Assembly: GCA_900696595.1 (NCBI GenBank)
Contig: CAADGT010000168.1
Location: forward strand, 1 to 53,278
DNA length: 53,278 nt
Origin: an uncultured Chloroflexota bacterium
Lineage (GTDB): Bacteria; Chloroflexota; Anaerolineae; Anaerolineales; Villigracilaceae
Direction: 5' to 3'
Of the stretch, positions 1-8,153 are shown in pieces (position 1 is the first letter of the stretch; every line of letters begins with the position of its first letter). Below the pieces are notes generated by a model. The model saw only the letters and a list, made by a program, of their open reading frames with translations. It was not told the DNA's origin and ran no database searches. A program made the position numbers and the translations under genes.

Positions 1-21
1 CGCTTTTGCCGAATGAAATTC

Positions 22-91
22 TTAACGCCAGGTCGCAAAGACGCGAAGGGAAAACCCTTGAATCTTTGCGGCTTGGCGGCTTTGCGTTTAA
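22..91. repeat. Imperfect palindromic repeat, CGCAAAG type
   Basis: The left arm begins ttaacgccaggtcgcaaag and the right arm ends ctttgcgtttaa, so the two arms are imperfect reverse complements around aaaaccc. A related element with the same outer ttaacgc and inner cgaagg/ctttgc words lies at 28882-28947. It is probably a dispersed intergenic repeat that could fold into a long imperfect hairpin. Confidence 0.55.
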
Positions 92-258
92 AAGGAAACC
101 GCAATTCATGACCGCGCCCAGTATAGTTGGTTGGTCTATATGGTCGAATAGCCGGATCGTCCGCCAAATTTTACCCCACCCGTCAACTTGGAACGTGAAA
201 CCTTCAACTTGCGACCCGACACTCCCCCCTCGTTACTCGTATCTTGTAATCCAATCCC

Positions 259-290
259 CAATTACCAATTACCAATTACCAATTACCAAT
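259..290. repeat. Tandem CAATTAC repeat (7 bp, about 4.6 copies)
   Basis: The unit caattac occurs four times in a row and is followed by a partial copy. Read in the direction of the flanking minus-strand cyclase gene it is gtaattg, placed just after the stop codon. The same word follows the dnaJ stop codon at about 13424-13440. Confidence 0.85.
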
Positions 291-296
291 CCCCCC

Positions 297-2009
297 TTAC
301 CTCACCCCCACCACCTCCAGCGCTTCCACCGGTTTCGACTTGCCCTTCATCGTCATCGCTTCGAGCGGTCTGGCTTCCACCTGTTTCCTGACGCGCTCGT
401 AAGCCTCTTTGCTGATGATGATCTGGTTCTTCGCCGAATTTTCCTGCAGGCGCTTGGCGGTGTTGACCGTGTCGCCTATGGACGTGTACTCAAGCCGCTT
501 TTCCGTGCCGATCAAGCCCAGCACGGCGTCTCCATAATGGATGCCGACGCCGAATGCAAGGTGCGCGTCTTCTGAAAGTTCCTTGTATAGCGCCTCCACC
601 GAATCGCGGATGGCGAGCGCGGTCTTCACGGCGCGCAGCGTATGATCGGGCTGCGGAATGGGCGCGTTGAACCATGCCATGATCGCGTCGCCCATGAATT
701 TATCCACCGTGCCTTCCTGCGCGAGGACAGCGTCCGCCATGGCGGCGAGATACAGGTTGAGGACGCTCACCAGCCGTTCCGGCGAGAGCTTCTCGCTGTA
801 CGTAGTGAAGCCGCGGATGTCGGCGAATAGCGCCGTAATCTCCGTGCGCTTGCCGCCCAGTTGCAGGCTGTTCGGGTCGAGTTGTTCGATCACGGCGGGG
901 GAGACCATGCGCTCGAAGAGCCGCCTTTGCGCTTCGAGTTTTTTGCGTTCGGTCAGATCGTCCAAAACGATGGCGACGCCCTGAGTCTTCTGGCTTGCGT
1001 CTTTAAGCGGCGAGAGATTCAAACGCCAGTCTACAATTCCGCGTTTTGGCAGGTTGTGGCTGATCTCCAAATCCACAATGGGCTTGTCGGTCTTGCGAAC
1101 TTCTTTCAGATGCGGGCTCAATTCGCCGGAGACCGACGCCAGCGCTTCGTCGAGGTGATGACCGATGATGTCCTGCGTGGGCGAACCCAGGATGGTCTCC
1201 GCGGCGCGGTTGGCGAGCGTGATCTTGTCCTGAACGTCGGCAGTGATCACGCCGCTGGCGATGGAGGCGAAAACGTTATCCATCAGATTCTTGAGCGCGG
1301 TCACCTCTTCGAGAGTCCCCTTGAGCGAGGAGAAGAGGCGGGCGTTGTCAATGGCGACGGCGGCCTGGTTGGCGAAGGCTTCCAGCAGGTCTTTTTCGGC
1401 GTCCGCAAAGATACCCGCCCGAATGCGGTTATCCGCGTAGATCACCCCGATCAGTTCATTCTTCACTTTAAGCGGCACGCACAAAATGGAGCGCAGGTTG
1501 AAAGCCACGATGCTTTCCTGCCCCACGAAGCGCTGATCCTCCTGCGCGTTGGTGGTCACGACCGATTCGCCCGTGTCTATCACGCGCTGGACGACCGTAC
1601 GGCTGACGTTCTTCTCGGACGAGTTGATGGATTCCATCTCCCAGTTGCGGGCGATGCGCGCCGTCATTAAGCCTTGTTCGTTCCTCAACATCAAAAACCC
1701 GCGCTCGGCGTTGGTCAGCCGCACGATGTTGTCCATCACGATGCGCAACACTTCATCGAGCTCGAGCGAGGAGTTGATGACCTGTCCCGTCTCGACCAGC
1801 GCCAGCATGTTGCCGTGTTCGCGCTGGAAGGTCTCGATCTTGCCGCTCACAGCCTCGAGGCTCGATTTCAAATAGCCCAGTTGTTCGAGCGTTTCCTTCG
1901 GCGCCTTGGTCTTCCCGGTTTCGAATTCCGCGCGAACTTTTCCCGCGAGGATGGCAAGCGCGGTCAATTGGTCGTGGATAGTGCGGGGGCGTGTGGAATT
2001 GTCGGTCAT
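297..2009 (-). CDS. GAF-PAS-class III adenylate/guanylate cyclase
   Basis: A 570-residue soluble signalling enzyme. A short coiled N-terminal region is followed by a GAF domain (about 85-225), a PAS-like domain (about 240-345) and a class III nucleotide cyclase domain (about 390-545). The first metal-binding Asp lies in FADIRGFT near residue 397 and the second in DKFMGDAIMAWF. The substrate-selecting pair appears to be Lys (VDKFMGD) and Thr (EYTSIGD), as in class IIIb adenylate cyclases, and the Asn and Arg of VNTAKRL are kept. It should therefore make cAMP from ATP under control of a ligand or redox input to GAF/PAS; the input is unknown. The start at 2009 is chosen because its ATG overlaps the stop of the upstream transglutaminase gene (ATGA), which indicates translational coupling. 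A longer in-frame start at 2105 would extend into that gene. Confidence 0.88.
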   Translation of the reverse strand: MTDNSTRPRTIHDQLTALAILAGKVRAEFETGKTKAPKETLEQLGYLKSSLEAVSGKIETFQREHGNMLALVETGQVINSSLELDEVLRIVMDNIVRLTNAERGFLMLRNEQGLMTARIARNWEMESINSSEKNVSRTVVQRVIDTGESVVTTNAQEDQRFVGQESIVAFNLRSILCVPLKVKNELIGVIYADNRIRAGIFADAEKDLLEAFANQAAVAIDNARLFSSLKGTLEEVTALKNLMDNVFASIASGVITADVQDKITLANRAAETILGSPTQDIIGHHLDEALASVSGELSPHLKEVRKTDKPIVDLEISHNLPKRGIVDWRLNLSPLKDASQKTQGVAIVLDDLTERKKLEAQRRLFERMVSPAVIEQLDPNSLQLGGKRTEITALFADIRGFTTYSEKLSPERLVSVLNLYLAAMADAVLAQEGTVDKFMGDAIMAWFNAPIPQPDHTLRAVKTALAIRDSVEALYKELSEDAHLAFGVGIHYGDAVLGLIGTEKRLEYTSIGDTVNTAKRLQENSAKNQIIISKEAYERVRKQVEARPLEAMTMKGKSKPVEALEVVGVR

Positions 2010-4405
2010 AAGGGATGTGGCGGGGTCTCCTGTTCCTCCGCGTAATTGTATCCCAAGATTGCGATTTCCAACCGCCTTTGCGCGGTCTTGTAAAGGATGT
2101 TCCATGCGGCGCGGCGCGCGATTGTTTCATTGCCTCCGCGCGGGGTGAACATCTCCGATTGATGTTCGCGCAAAAGGGTTTCGATGGATTCCGTCGCGCC
2201 CGGCAGGAGTCGCTTTAAGAGTTGCGCGCGCTCATACGCGGTGGCGTGCGCGGGTTGGGGGCGTTTCATCCAACCCAGGCAGACGTTGACGCTGTGAAAA
2301 TGCCTTTCGATGCGCGAGCGATTGATGAAGACCAGCCAGCGGCTCAGCCATTGCGGAGGCGACCACCCCGCGCGTTCGATCACGCGCTTGAGCGCTGAAG
2401 CCGCTGTCGCGCGGGGGGCGAAGCGTTTTCCCAGGGCGAGCGCCAGCAAAAGGATGAAGACGCCTCCCAGCCACGCGAGGGCGGATGCCAGCCCATTGCG
2501 CCGCGTCCACGCCGAAGCCGTTTCCTTCTCTTCCTCCTCCGCGAGATCGGTGGGCGGTTGCGGTCCCCGCTCCTTTTCGAGGCGCAGCTCGTCCAGCGGG
2601 TCCATCGGCGCGTCGGCGTCTGACTCGGACCCGTCCCTATCGAGGGGTCTTTCCAGTTGATCCTGGTTGCCCGTCGGTTCGAACTCCACCCAGCCATATT
2701 CGGGGAAATAAACCTCGGGCCAGGCGTGCAAGTCGCGTTCGCGCACCACATAAATGCTGCGTTGTTGATTCGATTCGCCCTGGGCGTATCCCACCGCCAG
2801 CCGCGCCGGAATGCCGATCGAACGCAACATTAAGACTTCAGCGGTGGCGTAGTAATTGCAGAATCCCGTCTTGCTTTCGAAGAGAAAGTATTCGAGCGGA
2901 TCCACGCCTGCGCCGGGCGGAGCGACGGAGCCTGAATATTCGATCTTGTCGCGCAGGTAGGCGGTGATGGCGTTCGCCTTGTCGTAGGGGTTGTCGTAAG
3001 GCGCGGCGATTTGATTCGCGAGTCCGCGGATGCGCGGCGAAAAATCCCCCGGCAATTGCAGGTATTTTCCCGCCACCCAGTCCGGGTAATTTTTCTCCGC
3101 TTCGCGCAGTTCGACGACGGTTGGGTTGCCGATCAACGCGCCCGCTCGATAGAGATCGCCGGCTTTGAATGCGGGAAAAGCCCTGATGGCGATCACGTCG
3201 AAGACGATCTCTGTATTGTCCTCGGCGAGGTTTGTCTCTTCTTCGACCCCGCTTGAAAACAAGAGAATGGCGTCATGATTGACCCAGACCGGCTGGGCGG
3301 GCATATAAACGACGGACTGGCTTTTTGCGAGAACGTCGAAGGTAAATCCCAGCCTCTGCCTGTGCGCGCTATCCGGAATGAGGATGTCGCCGCTCGCAGG
3401 TTTGCGGGGCGATTCATTATCTCCGGTGACCCGCCATTTCCCGTCCTCATAACGGTCGTAGACCTGCCCGCGCCAGTATAAACGCGGAAGATCCGCCGCG
3501 TCTGTGGGGGTAAAGACGCGGAAGATCACCGCGTCGCTTTTCGGTGTGCGTGAGCCGAGCGAAAGTTCGGTCTGGAAGTTGCGCGGCGTTGGGCGTCCCT
3601 CCTTGTCCAGCGAAGCGAAAACGTCCTCGAAGCGGTCGGGCGGAAAGAGTTCTCCGTAGGTATTGCGCCAGAACTCGCGTCCTTCCGCGGTGGCGGGCAG
3701 AATGTATGGAATGGACCATGACAGCATAATCAAAATCGCGGCGGCGGCGGCGGTCGAAATGGTCATGTCCAACCTGCTTTCGCTGGAGACCTGCACGCGC
3801 TCATCGGCCCATTTCCCGCGATTGGCGATGTATTTCAACCGGCTGAGCAGGATGAAAGCAAGGAAGAGATACGCGCCGAACATCCACGAATAATCCTTCG
3901 CAGTGTAGTGATAGGCGTGAATGACGAGCATCAGGACGCCGTTCGGCAGAATCGTCCTCAGAAAGTCCGCGCGGCGGGTCAGGTTGTATCCGCCGTACAG
4001 GCTGGCGAACCAGTACGGCAGGCACATCAAGGTCACGGCAAAGAATTGGTCTTTCACGGGCCTGCCTGCGAAAAGTTCGCCCAAGTCCGTCAACAGCCTT
4101 CCGAGAAGGACGCCCAACCTATCCAGCAGCCAGGACTGGCTTTCATCGAACTCAATCGTCCCCAGCAACTGCCAGGGAATCACCGTCGCCGTGTAGGCGA
4201 GCGATAGCAGGATGATTCCCCGTTTTTGATAGCGGCTGTAACCGAGCGCCAGCCCGATGAAATAACCGATTGCCGCCGTATTGTAGATTTGACCGAGCCC
4301 GTCCGCCCAGTCGGAGGCGCCGAGCCTCCACGCCGAGAGAAACACGGCAAAGAGCATGATCAGACTGGCGGTCAAATCCCATGCGCGGGCGGGCTTTTTC
4401 TCCAT
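2006..4405 (-). CDS. TgpA-like membrane transglutaminase
   Basis: A 799-residue membrane protein. Several hydrophobic segments fill the first 250 or so residues, followed by an extracytoplasmic region with a transglutaminase-like core. The catalytic Cys is in KTGFCNYYATAEV (near 516) and the His in DLHAWPEVYFPEYGW (near 560). The third residue position reads EFEPT, with Glu where many relatives have Asp. A single membrane segment near 645-665 precedes a cytoplasmic tail. Relatives form or hydrolyse isopeptide-type bonds at the cell surface, but the substrate here is unknown. The gene overlaps the cyclase start by 4 bp, so the two are very likely co-transcribed. Its start is close to a divergent promoter region shared with the PAP2 gene. 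Confidence 0.87.
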   Translation of the reverse strand: MEKKPARAWDLTASLIMLFAVFLSAWRLGASDWADGLGQIYNTAAIGYFIGLALGYSRYQKRGIILLSLAYTATVIPWQLLGTIEFDESQSWLLDRLGVLLGRLLTDLGELFAGRPVKDQFFAVTLMCLPYWFASLYGGYNLTRRADFLRTILPNGVLMLVIHAYHYTAKDYSWMFGAYLFLAFILLSRLKYIANRGKWADERVQVSSESRLDMTISTAAAAAILIMLSWSIPYILPATAEGREFWRNTYGELFPPDRFEDVFASLDKEGRPTPRNFQTELSLGSRTPKSDAVIFRVFTPTDAADLPRLYWRGQVYDRYEDGKWRVTGDNESPRKPASGDILIPDSAHRQRLGFTFDVLAKSQSVVYMPAQPVWVNHDAILLFSSGVEEETNLAEDNTEIVFDVIAIRAFPAFKAGDLYRAGALIGNPTVVELREAEKNYPDWVAGKYLQLPGDFSPRIRGLANQIAAPYDNPYDKANAITAYLRDKIEYSGSVAPPGAGVDPLEYFLFESKTGFCNYYATAEVLMLRSIGIPARLAVGYAQGESNQQRSIYVVRERDLHAWPEVYFPEYGWVEFEPTGNQDQLERPLDRDGSESDADAPMDPLDELRLEKERGPQPPTDLAEEEEKETASAWTRRNGLASALAWLGGVFILLLALALGKRFAPRATAASALKRVIERAGWSPPQWLSRWLVFINRSRIERHFHSVNVCLGWMKRPQPAHATAYERAQLLKRLLPGATESIETLLREHQSEMFTPRGGNETIARRAAWNILYKTAQRRLEIAILGYNYAEEQETPPHPL

Positions 4406-4411
4406 TTGTTA

Positions 4412-4441
4412 AGTGTACAATGGGTGAACCAAAGCCGTCAA
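4412..4441 (-). promoter_or_regulatory. Possible promoter for the transglutaminase-cyclase operon
   Basis: On the minus strand TTGACG (4441-4436) is followed after 18 bp by TACACT (4417-4412). This would place the transcription start almost at the ATG (4405), so the message would be nearly leaderless. The -35 match is good and the -10 match is weak. Confidence 0.35.
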
Positions 4442-4479
4442 CAGATTTCGCCTGACAACAAACAACGCTGGAGGACTAT

Positions 4480-5454
4480 ATGCAACCCCTGATTGATTTC
4501 GGCATATCTCTGATAATCGTATTGCAGCGCATGGACGAATGGGTCTATCCCGTCATGGATTTCTTCAGCCAGCTCGGCGCGCAGGATTTTTTCTTCCTGG
4601 TCCTGCCCATGGTCTACTGGAGCATTGACGCCGCCCTGGGCTTGCGAATCGCCTTCATTCTTGTGACCAGTGTGTTCTTCAACACGATCGGCAAGGTTGC
4701 GTTCGCGGGCCCGCGCCCGTATTGGGTCAGTTCGCACGTCCGCGCATTATGGGCGGAGACCGGTTTCGGCGCGCCATCCGGTCATGCCCAAAATGCGTTG
4801 AGCATTTGGGGGACTGTGGCGGCCTTTTATAAAAAATCGCGGCTTACCGCCGTTTGCATTTTTCTCATCCTGATGATTAGTTTTTCACGGCTTGTATTGG
4901 GCGCGCACTTCCCGCACGACGTTCTCGCCGGTTGGTTAATCGGCGGCGCGCTATTATGGGCGTTCGCGCGTTACTGGGATGACGCCGCCCGCTGGCTGGC
5001 GGAGAAAACCTTTGCCCAACACGCAAGCCTGGCATTCCTGGCCTCGCTGGCGGTCATCGCTGTCGGCGCGGGCGTTTATACATTAAGGAGCGATTTTCAA
5101 ATCCCCGAAGAATGGATGAAGAACGCGCTTCGCTCCGGCGAGGCGCCGGATCCGGTCAACCTGAACGATGTCTTCACCCCAGCCGGACTCATCTTCGGTC
5201 TGCCGTTGGGCGCGGCGTGGATTCACTCCCGGGGCGGCTACCAGGCTCAAGGTCCGGGCTGGAAGCGGGCTTTGCGATATATCGTCGGCGTGATCGTCAC
5301 CTTCATCCTGCTCGAAGGCTTGGGCGCGATCTTTCCGCGCAACGACGACCTGATCTCGTATGTCCTGCGTTATATCCGCTATGCCGTTGTCGGCTGGTGG
5401 CTGTTGGGCGGCGCGCCGTGGGTCTTCAAACATTTCAATTTAACTACATCTTGA
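4480..5454 (+). CDS. PAP2 family membrane phosphatase
   Basis: A 324-residue polytopic protein of the type 2 phosphatidic acid phosphatase superfamily. The three signature motifs are present in order: KVAFAGPRP (about 70-78), PSGH (about 98-101) and SRLVLGAHFPHD (about 133-144). Hydrophobic segments surround them and continue to the C-terminus. Such enzymes dephosphorylate lipid phosphates or undecaprenyl pyrophosphate on the outer face of the membrane. The last third, beyond the catalytic motifs, carries further membrane segments and is longer than a minimal PAP2 domain. A GGAGG ribosome binding site lies 5 nt before the ATG. It is divergent from the transglutaminase gene and stands alone on the plus strand. 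The exact lipid substrate cannot be told from sequence. Confidence 0.9.
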   Translation: MQPLIDFGISLIIVLQRMDEWVYPVMDFFSQLGAQDFFFLVLPMVYWSIDAALGLRIAFILVTSVFFNTIGKVAFAGPRPYWVSSHVRALWAETGFGAPSGHAQNALSIWGTVAAFYKKSRLTAVCIFLILMISFSRLVLGAHFPHDVLAGWLIGGALLWAFARYWDDAARWLAEKTFAQHASLAFLASLAVIAVGAGVYTLRSDFQIPEEWMKNALRSGEAPDPVNLNDVFTPAGLIFGLPLGAAWIHSRGGYQAQGPGWKRALRYIVGVIVTFILLEGLGAIFPRNDDLISYVLRYIRYAVVGWWLLGGAPWVFKHFNLTTS

Positions 5455-5482
5455 TTCGCCCGGCTGCGGCGCTTTGCCCATC

Positions 5483-5491
5483 TGATATAAT
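5483..5491 (+). promoter_or_regulatory. Extended -10 promoter for the kinase gene
   Basis: TGATATAAT is a perfect extended -10 (TG-N-TATAAT). No good -35 lies 16-18 bp upstream, which is common for extended -10 promoters. The implied leader to the kinase ATG is about 75-80 nt. Confidence 0.55.
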
Positions 5492-5575
5492 GCGCCCCAT
5501 TCAATGCAATGAAGAACGGCTTTAGAGAATAGCGGTCGCTGCTCAACCATCACAATCTCAGGTGAATGAAAATCA

Positions 5576-7801
5576 ATGACGCTGGATAAAGGCACACTCA
5601 TCCATAACCGCTACCGGATCGTGGACATCCTCGGTCAGGGCGGCATGGGCTCGGTCTATCGCGCCATAGACGAAAATCTCGGCGTATCGGTTGCGCTCAA
5701 GGAAAACCTGTTTACCACCGACGAATACGCGCGCCAGTTCCGGCTCGAAGCGGTTATCCTCGCCAACCTGCGCCACCCCAATCTGCCGCGCGTGTCGGAC
5801 CACTTCGTGTTGGGCGACCTGGGGCAATATCTCGTCATGGATTTCATCGAAGGCGAAGACCTGCGCTATCGCATGGAACGTCTCGGCATGTTGGAGGAGG
5901 ATGACGCCGTGCATATCGGGGCTTCCATGTGCGACGCCCTCGCCTACCTGCACACGCGCAAACCGCCCATCCTGCACCGCGACCTGAAACCCGGCAACGT
6001 CAAGATCGCGCCGGACGGCCACATCTACCTTGTGGATTTTGGGCTGGCGAAGGTCTATCAAAGCGCATCCCAGGCGACGACCACCGGCGCGCGCGCCATG
6101 ACGCCCGGTTATTCCCCGCCCGAACAATACGGCACGGCGCGCACCGACCCGCGCACCGACGTTTACTCTCTTGGCGCGACCCTGTACGCCGCCCTGACCG
6201 GCATCATCCCCGAAGACGGGCTGGCGCGCGCCATGGACAACGCGCAATTGACTCCCCTGCGCAAACGCAACTCGCAGATCTCGAGAAAGCTTGCCGCCGC
6301 CATCGAAAAAGCCATGGCCGTGGATCCCAGCGACCGCTTCCAGACCGCCGAGGAATTCAAGGCGGCTTTACTCGCTTCCAAATCCCTGACTCAACAGGCG
6401 CCTGGCTCCTATAAAGTAGTGCCGCCCCCGCCTGAGGCGATCTCCCAGCCCTCGCGCTCCATTCAGGCGACGGTTGTGGATGAACAACCGCCCGTCAACG
6501 GCGCGCGCAAGACGCCGGGACCGATTCCCTCCAAGGCGGCGATGATGCAGGAAGACCAACCCTTCGTCTCTCCGCTTAAGCGGCAGAAGGAACGCGAGCG
6601 CAAACGCCGCGCCGCGCTCGTCCGCTTTGCCGTAGTAATGACGTTGTTGTTATTGACTGCGGGAGCCGTCCTGCTTTTTGTTCCGGGCATCCTCCCGCCA
6701 AGCGTGCGCGCAATGGTCCCGTTCATGGCGCCGACCGCCACACAAACGGCCGTCGTCGAACCCTCGCCGACGCCCACCGTCGAACCGAGCCTTGCCGCAA
6801 CGCCCGTCCCAAGCGCCACGCCGACCAAACCCAAGCCGACCCACACCGCCACATTCACACCCACACCTCTGGCGACGTCCACTGAATCCGCAACGGAGAG
6901 CGTCTTACTGCCTCCGCTTTCGACCCTTCTCGGCGGCGGAGCCGGGCAGATCGCCTTCGCTTCCGAGCGCGCCGGAGCGCCGCAGATCTTTTTAGTGGAC
7001 TTGAAAGGCGAGAACGCCTTCCAGGTGACGAACATGCCCAACGGCGCATGTCAGCCTTCGTGGTCTCCGGATGGAACCCGGCTGGTGTTCATATCTCCCT
7101 GCCGCAGAGCCGAGGAAGTTTATACCGATTCCAGCCTGTACATCATCAACGCCGATGGAAGCGGGCTGGTTACCCTCGACGCTTCGCCCGGGGGCAACTT
7201 CGACCCCGCCTGGTCGCCGGACGGACAAACCATCGCCTTCACATCCCTGCGCACCGGCCAAATGGAGATTTTCCTTGTGGACGCCGATGACCCGTCGCAG
7301 AGCGTTCAAATTACGCAGGGCGGGGCATTGGCAGAATCCCGTATGCCGGCATGGTCTCCCGACAGCCTCCAAATCGTGTATGTGGTCAGGCGGCTCAACG
7401 TCTATCAGATCTGGATGATGAATGCGGACGGCTCGGACCCGGTTCAAATCGTACGGAGCGGGCTTGCCTTTACAGACTACCTGCCCGACTGGTCGCCCAG
7501 AAACGACCTCATCGTCTTCAATCAACGGTGCGCAAAGACTTTTTGTAATCCCTACCTGTTGTCCGTGCCAGCCACCGACCGCCGTTCCGAACAGGGCTTG
7601 CGCCTTCCGTTCAACCTTGTTTACATCGAAAATATCAATTTCTCGCCGGATGGTTACTATATCGCATACGAAGGCGCCGAAGAGTCGGGTAATATAGATG
7701 TGTATTTCATGACCATTTCCGGAGGCGATCGAGTGCGTCTCTCTACAGGGAGCGAAGGCGACTTCGACCCCGCCTGGCGACCCGCTCTTCAAACGCCATG
7801 A
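5576..7801 (+). CDS. Receptor-like Ser/Thr kinase with WD40-like propeller
   Basis: A 741-residue Hanks-type kinase. The cytoplasmic kinase domain (about 10-270) shows the glycine loop GQGGMGSV, the catalytic Lys in VALKE (near 40), HRDLKPGN (near 134), DFGLA (near 155) and a PPE in place of the usual APE. A juxtamembrane stretch leads to one membrane segment (about 350-372). Beyond it lies a Thr/Pro-rich extracytoplasmic linker, then a C-terminal propeller (about 460-740) with repeated PD40/TolB-type blades marked by PSWSPDG, PAWSPDG, PAWSPDS and PDWSPRN. The layout suggests that the propeller senses a cell-wall or extracellular ligand and the kinase signals inside. No cognate phosphatase is adjacent. 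It is preceded by an extended -10 promoter and followed by a palindrome and a terminator, so it is probably monocistronic. Confidence 0.92.
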   Translation: MTLDKGTLIHNRYRIVDILGQGGMGSVYRAIDENLGVSVALKENLFTTDEYARQFRLEAVILANLRHPNLPRVSDHFVLGDLGQYLVMDFIEGEDLRYRMERLGMLEEDDAVHIGASMCDALAYLHTRKPPILHRDLKPGNVKIAPDGHIYLVDFGLAKVYQSASQATTTGARAMTPGYSPPEQYGTARTDPRTDVYSLGATLYAALTGIIPEDGLARAMDNAQLTPLRKRNSQISRKLAAAIEKAMAVDPSDRFQTAEEFKAALLASKSLTQQAPGSYKVVPPPPEAISQPSRSIQATVVDEQPPVNGARKTPGPIPSKAAMMQEDQPFVSPLKRQKERERKRRAALVRFAVVMTLLLLTAGAVLLFVPGILPPSVRAMVPFMAPTATQTAVVEPSPTPTVEPSLAATPVPSATPTKPKPTHTATFTPTPLATSTESATESVLLPPLSTLLGGGAGQIAFASERAGAPQIFLVDLKGENAFQVTNMPNGACQPSWSPDGTRLVFISPCRRAEEVYTDSSLYIINADGSGLVTLDASPGGNFDPAWSPDGQTIAFTSLRTGQMEIFLVDADDPSQSVQITQGGALAESRMPAWSPDSLQIVYVVRRLNVYQIWMMNADGSDPVQIVRSGLAFTDYLPDWSPRNDLIVFNQRCAKTFCNPYLLSVPATDRRSEQGLRLPFNLVYIENINFSPDGYYIAYEGAEESGNIDVYFMTISGGDRVRLSTGSEGDFDPAWRPALQTP

Positions 7802-7825
7802 TTGATTACCTTACACTTTGTTTTT

Positions 7826-7945
7826 AGGACGCGGAAAACGCGGACACTTGCACCTGGCGCAAGTGCAGGTGTGAACGCAGATTTTTTTGGCAAAACGCCC
7901 GAAACAATGCCTTGAATCCGCGTTTTCAGCGCTCGTCCGCGTCCT
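7826..7945. repeat. Imperfect palindromic repeat, GGACGCGGA type
   Basis: The left arm ggacgcgga (7827-7835) pairs with tccgcgtcc (7936-7944), and aaaacgcgga pairs with tccgcgtttt (about 7917-7926). The right arm carries about 10 extra bases between the two blocks. An inner palindrome has cacttgc pairing with gcaagtg, or alternatively cacctg with caggtg, followed by a run of seven T. It may act as a 3' processing or termination structure for the kinase message, or be a dispersed repeat. Confidence 0.6.
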
Positions 7946-8037
7946 GATTTTAAGAGTGTCAGCTAATCAGACGCCATGATTAAATAACCCGCCTTACGCA
8001 GTGCGTCGCACCCTCTGCGCAATATCAGTACATAAAC

Positions 8038-8064
8038 CTCCCGCGCAAAGCGGGAGTTTTTCTT
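8038..8064 (+). terminator. Rho-independent terminator
   Basis: A perfect 7-bp G+C-rich stem, ctcccgc (8038-8044) and gcgggag (8050-8056), with a 5-nt loop, is followed by tttttctt. It insulates the heat-shock promoter from transcription of the kinase gene. Confidence 0.85.
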
Positions 8065-8076
8065 ACACTGCTCTTA

Positions 8077-8105
8077 TTGACGCTTCATTGCTATCACTGT
8101 ATCAT
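8077..8105 (+). promoter_or_regulatory. Promoter of the hrcA-grpE-dnaK-dnaJ operon
   Basis: TTGACG (8077-8082), a 17-bp spacer and TATCAT (8100-8105) make a good sigma70-type promoter. The expected transcription start near 8112 lies just before the CIRCE operator. Confidence 0.72.
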
Positions 8106-8118
8106 TAATCTGTGAAAA

Positions 8119-8145
8119 ATAGCGCTCTCGTTGTGAGAGCGCTAA
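8119..8145 (+). promoter_or_regulatory. CIRCE operator (HrcA binding site)
   Basis: The arms atagcgctc (8119-8127) and gagcgctaa (8137-8145) are separated by exactly 9 nt, the geometry of CIRCE (TTAGCACTC-N9-GAGTGCTAA). The inner A/T pair of the consensus is changed to G/C symmetrically in both arms, and only the outermost left base breaks the palindrome. It lies between promoter and hrcA start, where bound HrcA would block transcription of the operon. Confidence 0.9.
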
Positions 8146-8153
8146 ATTCTGAT

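Larger units (their letters stand above)
1..296. other. Non-coding spacer with a degenerate palindrome and tandem words
   Basis: No convincing gene is seen; the open frames here run into the antisense of the cyclase gene. The spacer holds a degenerate palindrome (22-91) and a 7-bp tandem array (259-290), each listed separately. Between them lies a short piece (about 197-211) reading aaccttcaacttgcg, which resembles one arm of the hairpin between grpE and dnaK. Confidence 0.6.
7802..8118. other. Spacer between kinase gene and hrcA
   Basis: About 350 bases separate the kinase stop codon from the hrcA start. They contain the palindrome at 7826-7945, a terminator at 8038-8064, a sigma70-like promoter at 8077-8105 and the CIRCE operator just beyond. 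No coding region is supported. Confidence 0.8.

Noticed and set aside
6..575. 189-residue open frame at the window start
   Set aside because: It runs through repeats and then antisense to the cyclase gene.
8112..8153. Longer GTG start for hrcA
   Set aside because: It would put the CIRCE operator inside the coding region and adds residues not seen in HrcA proteins.
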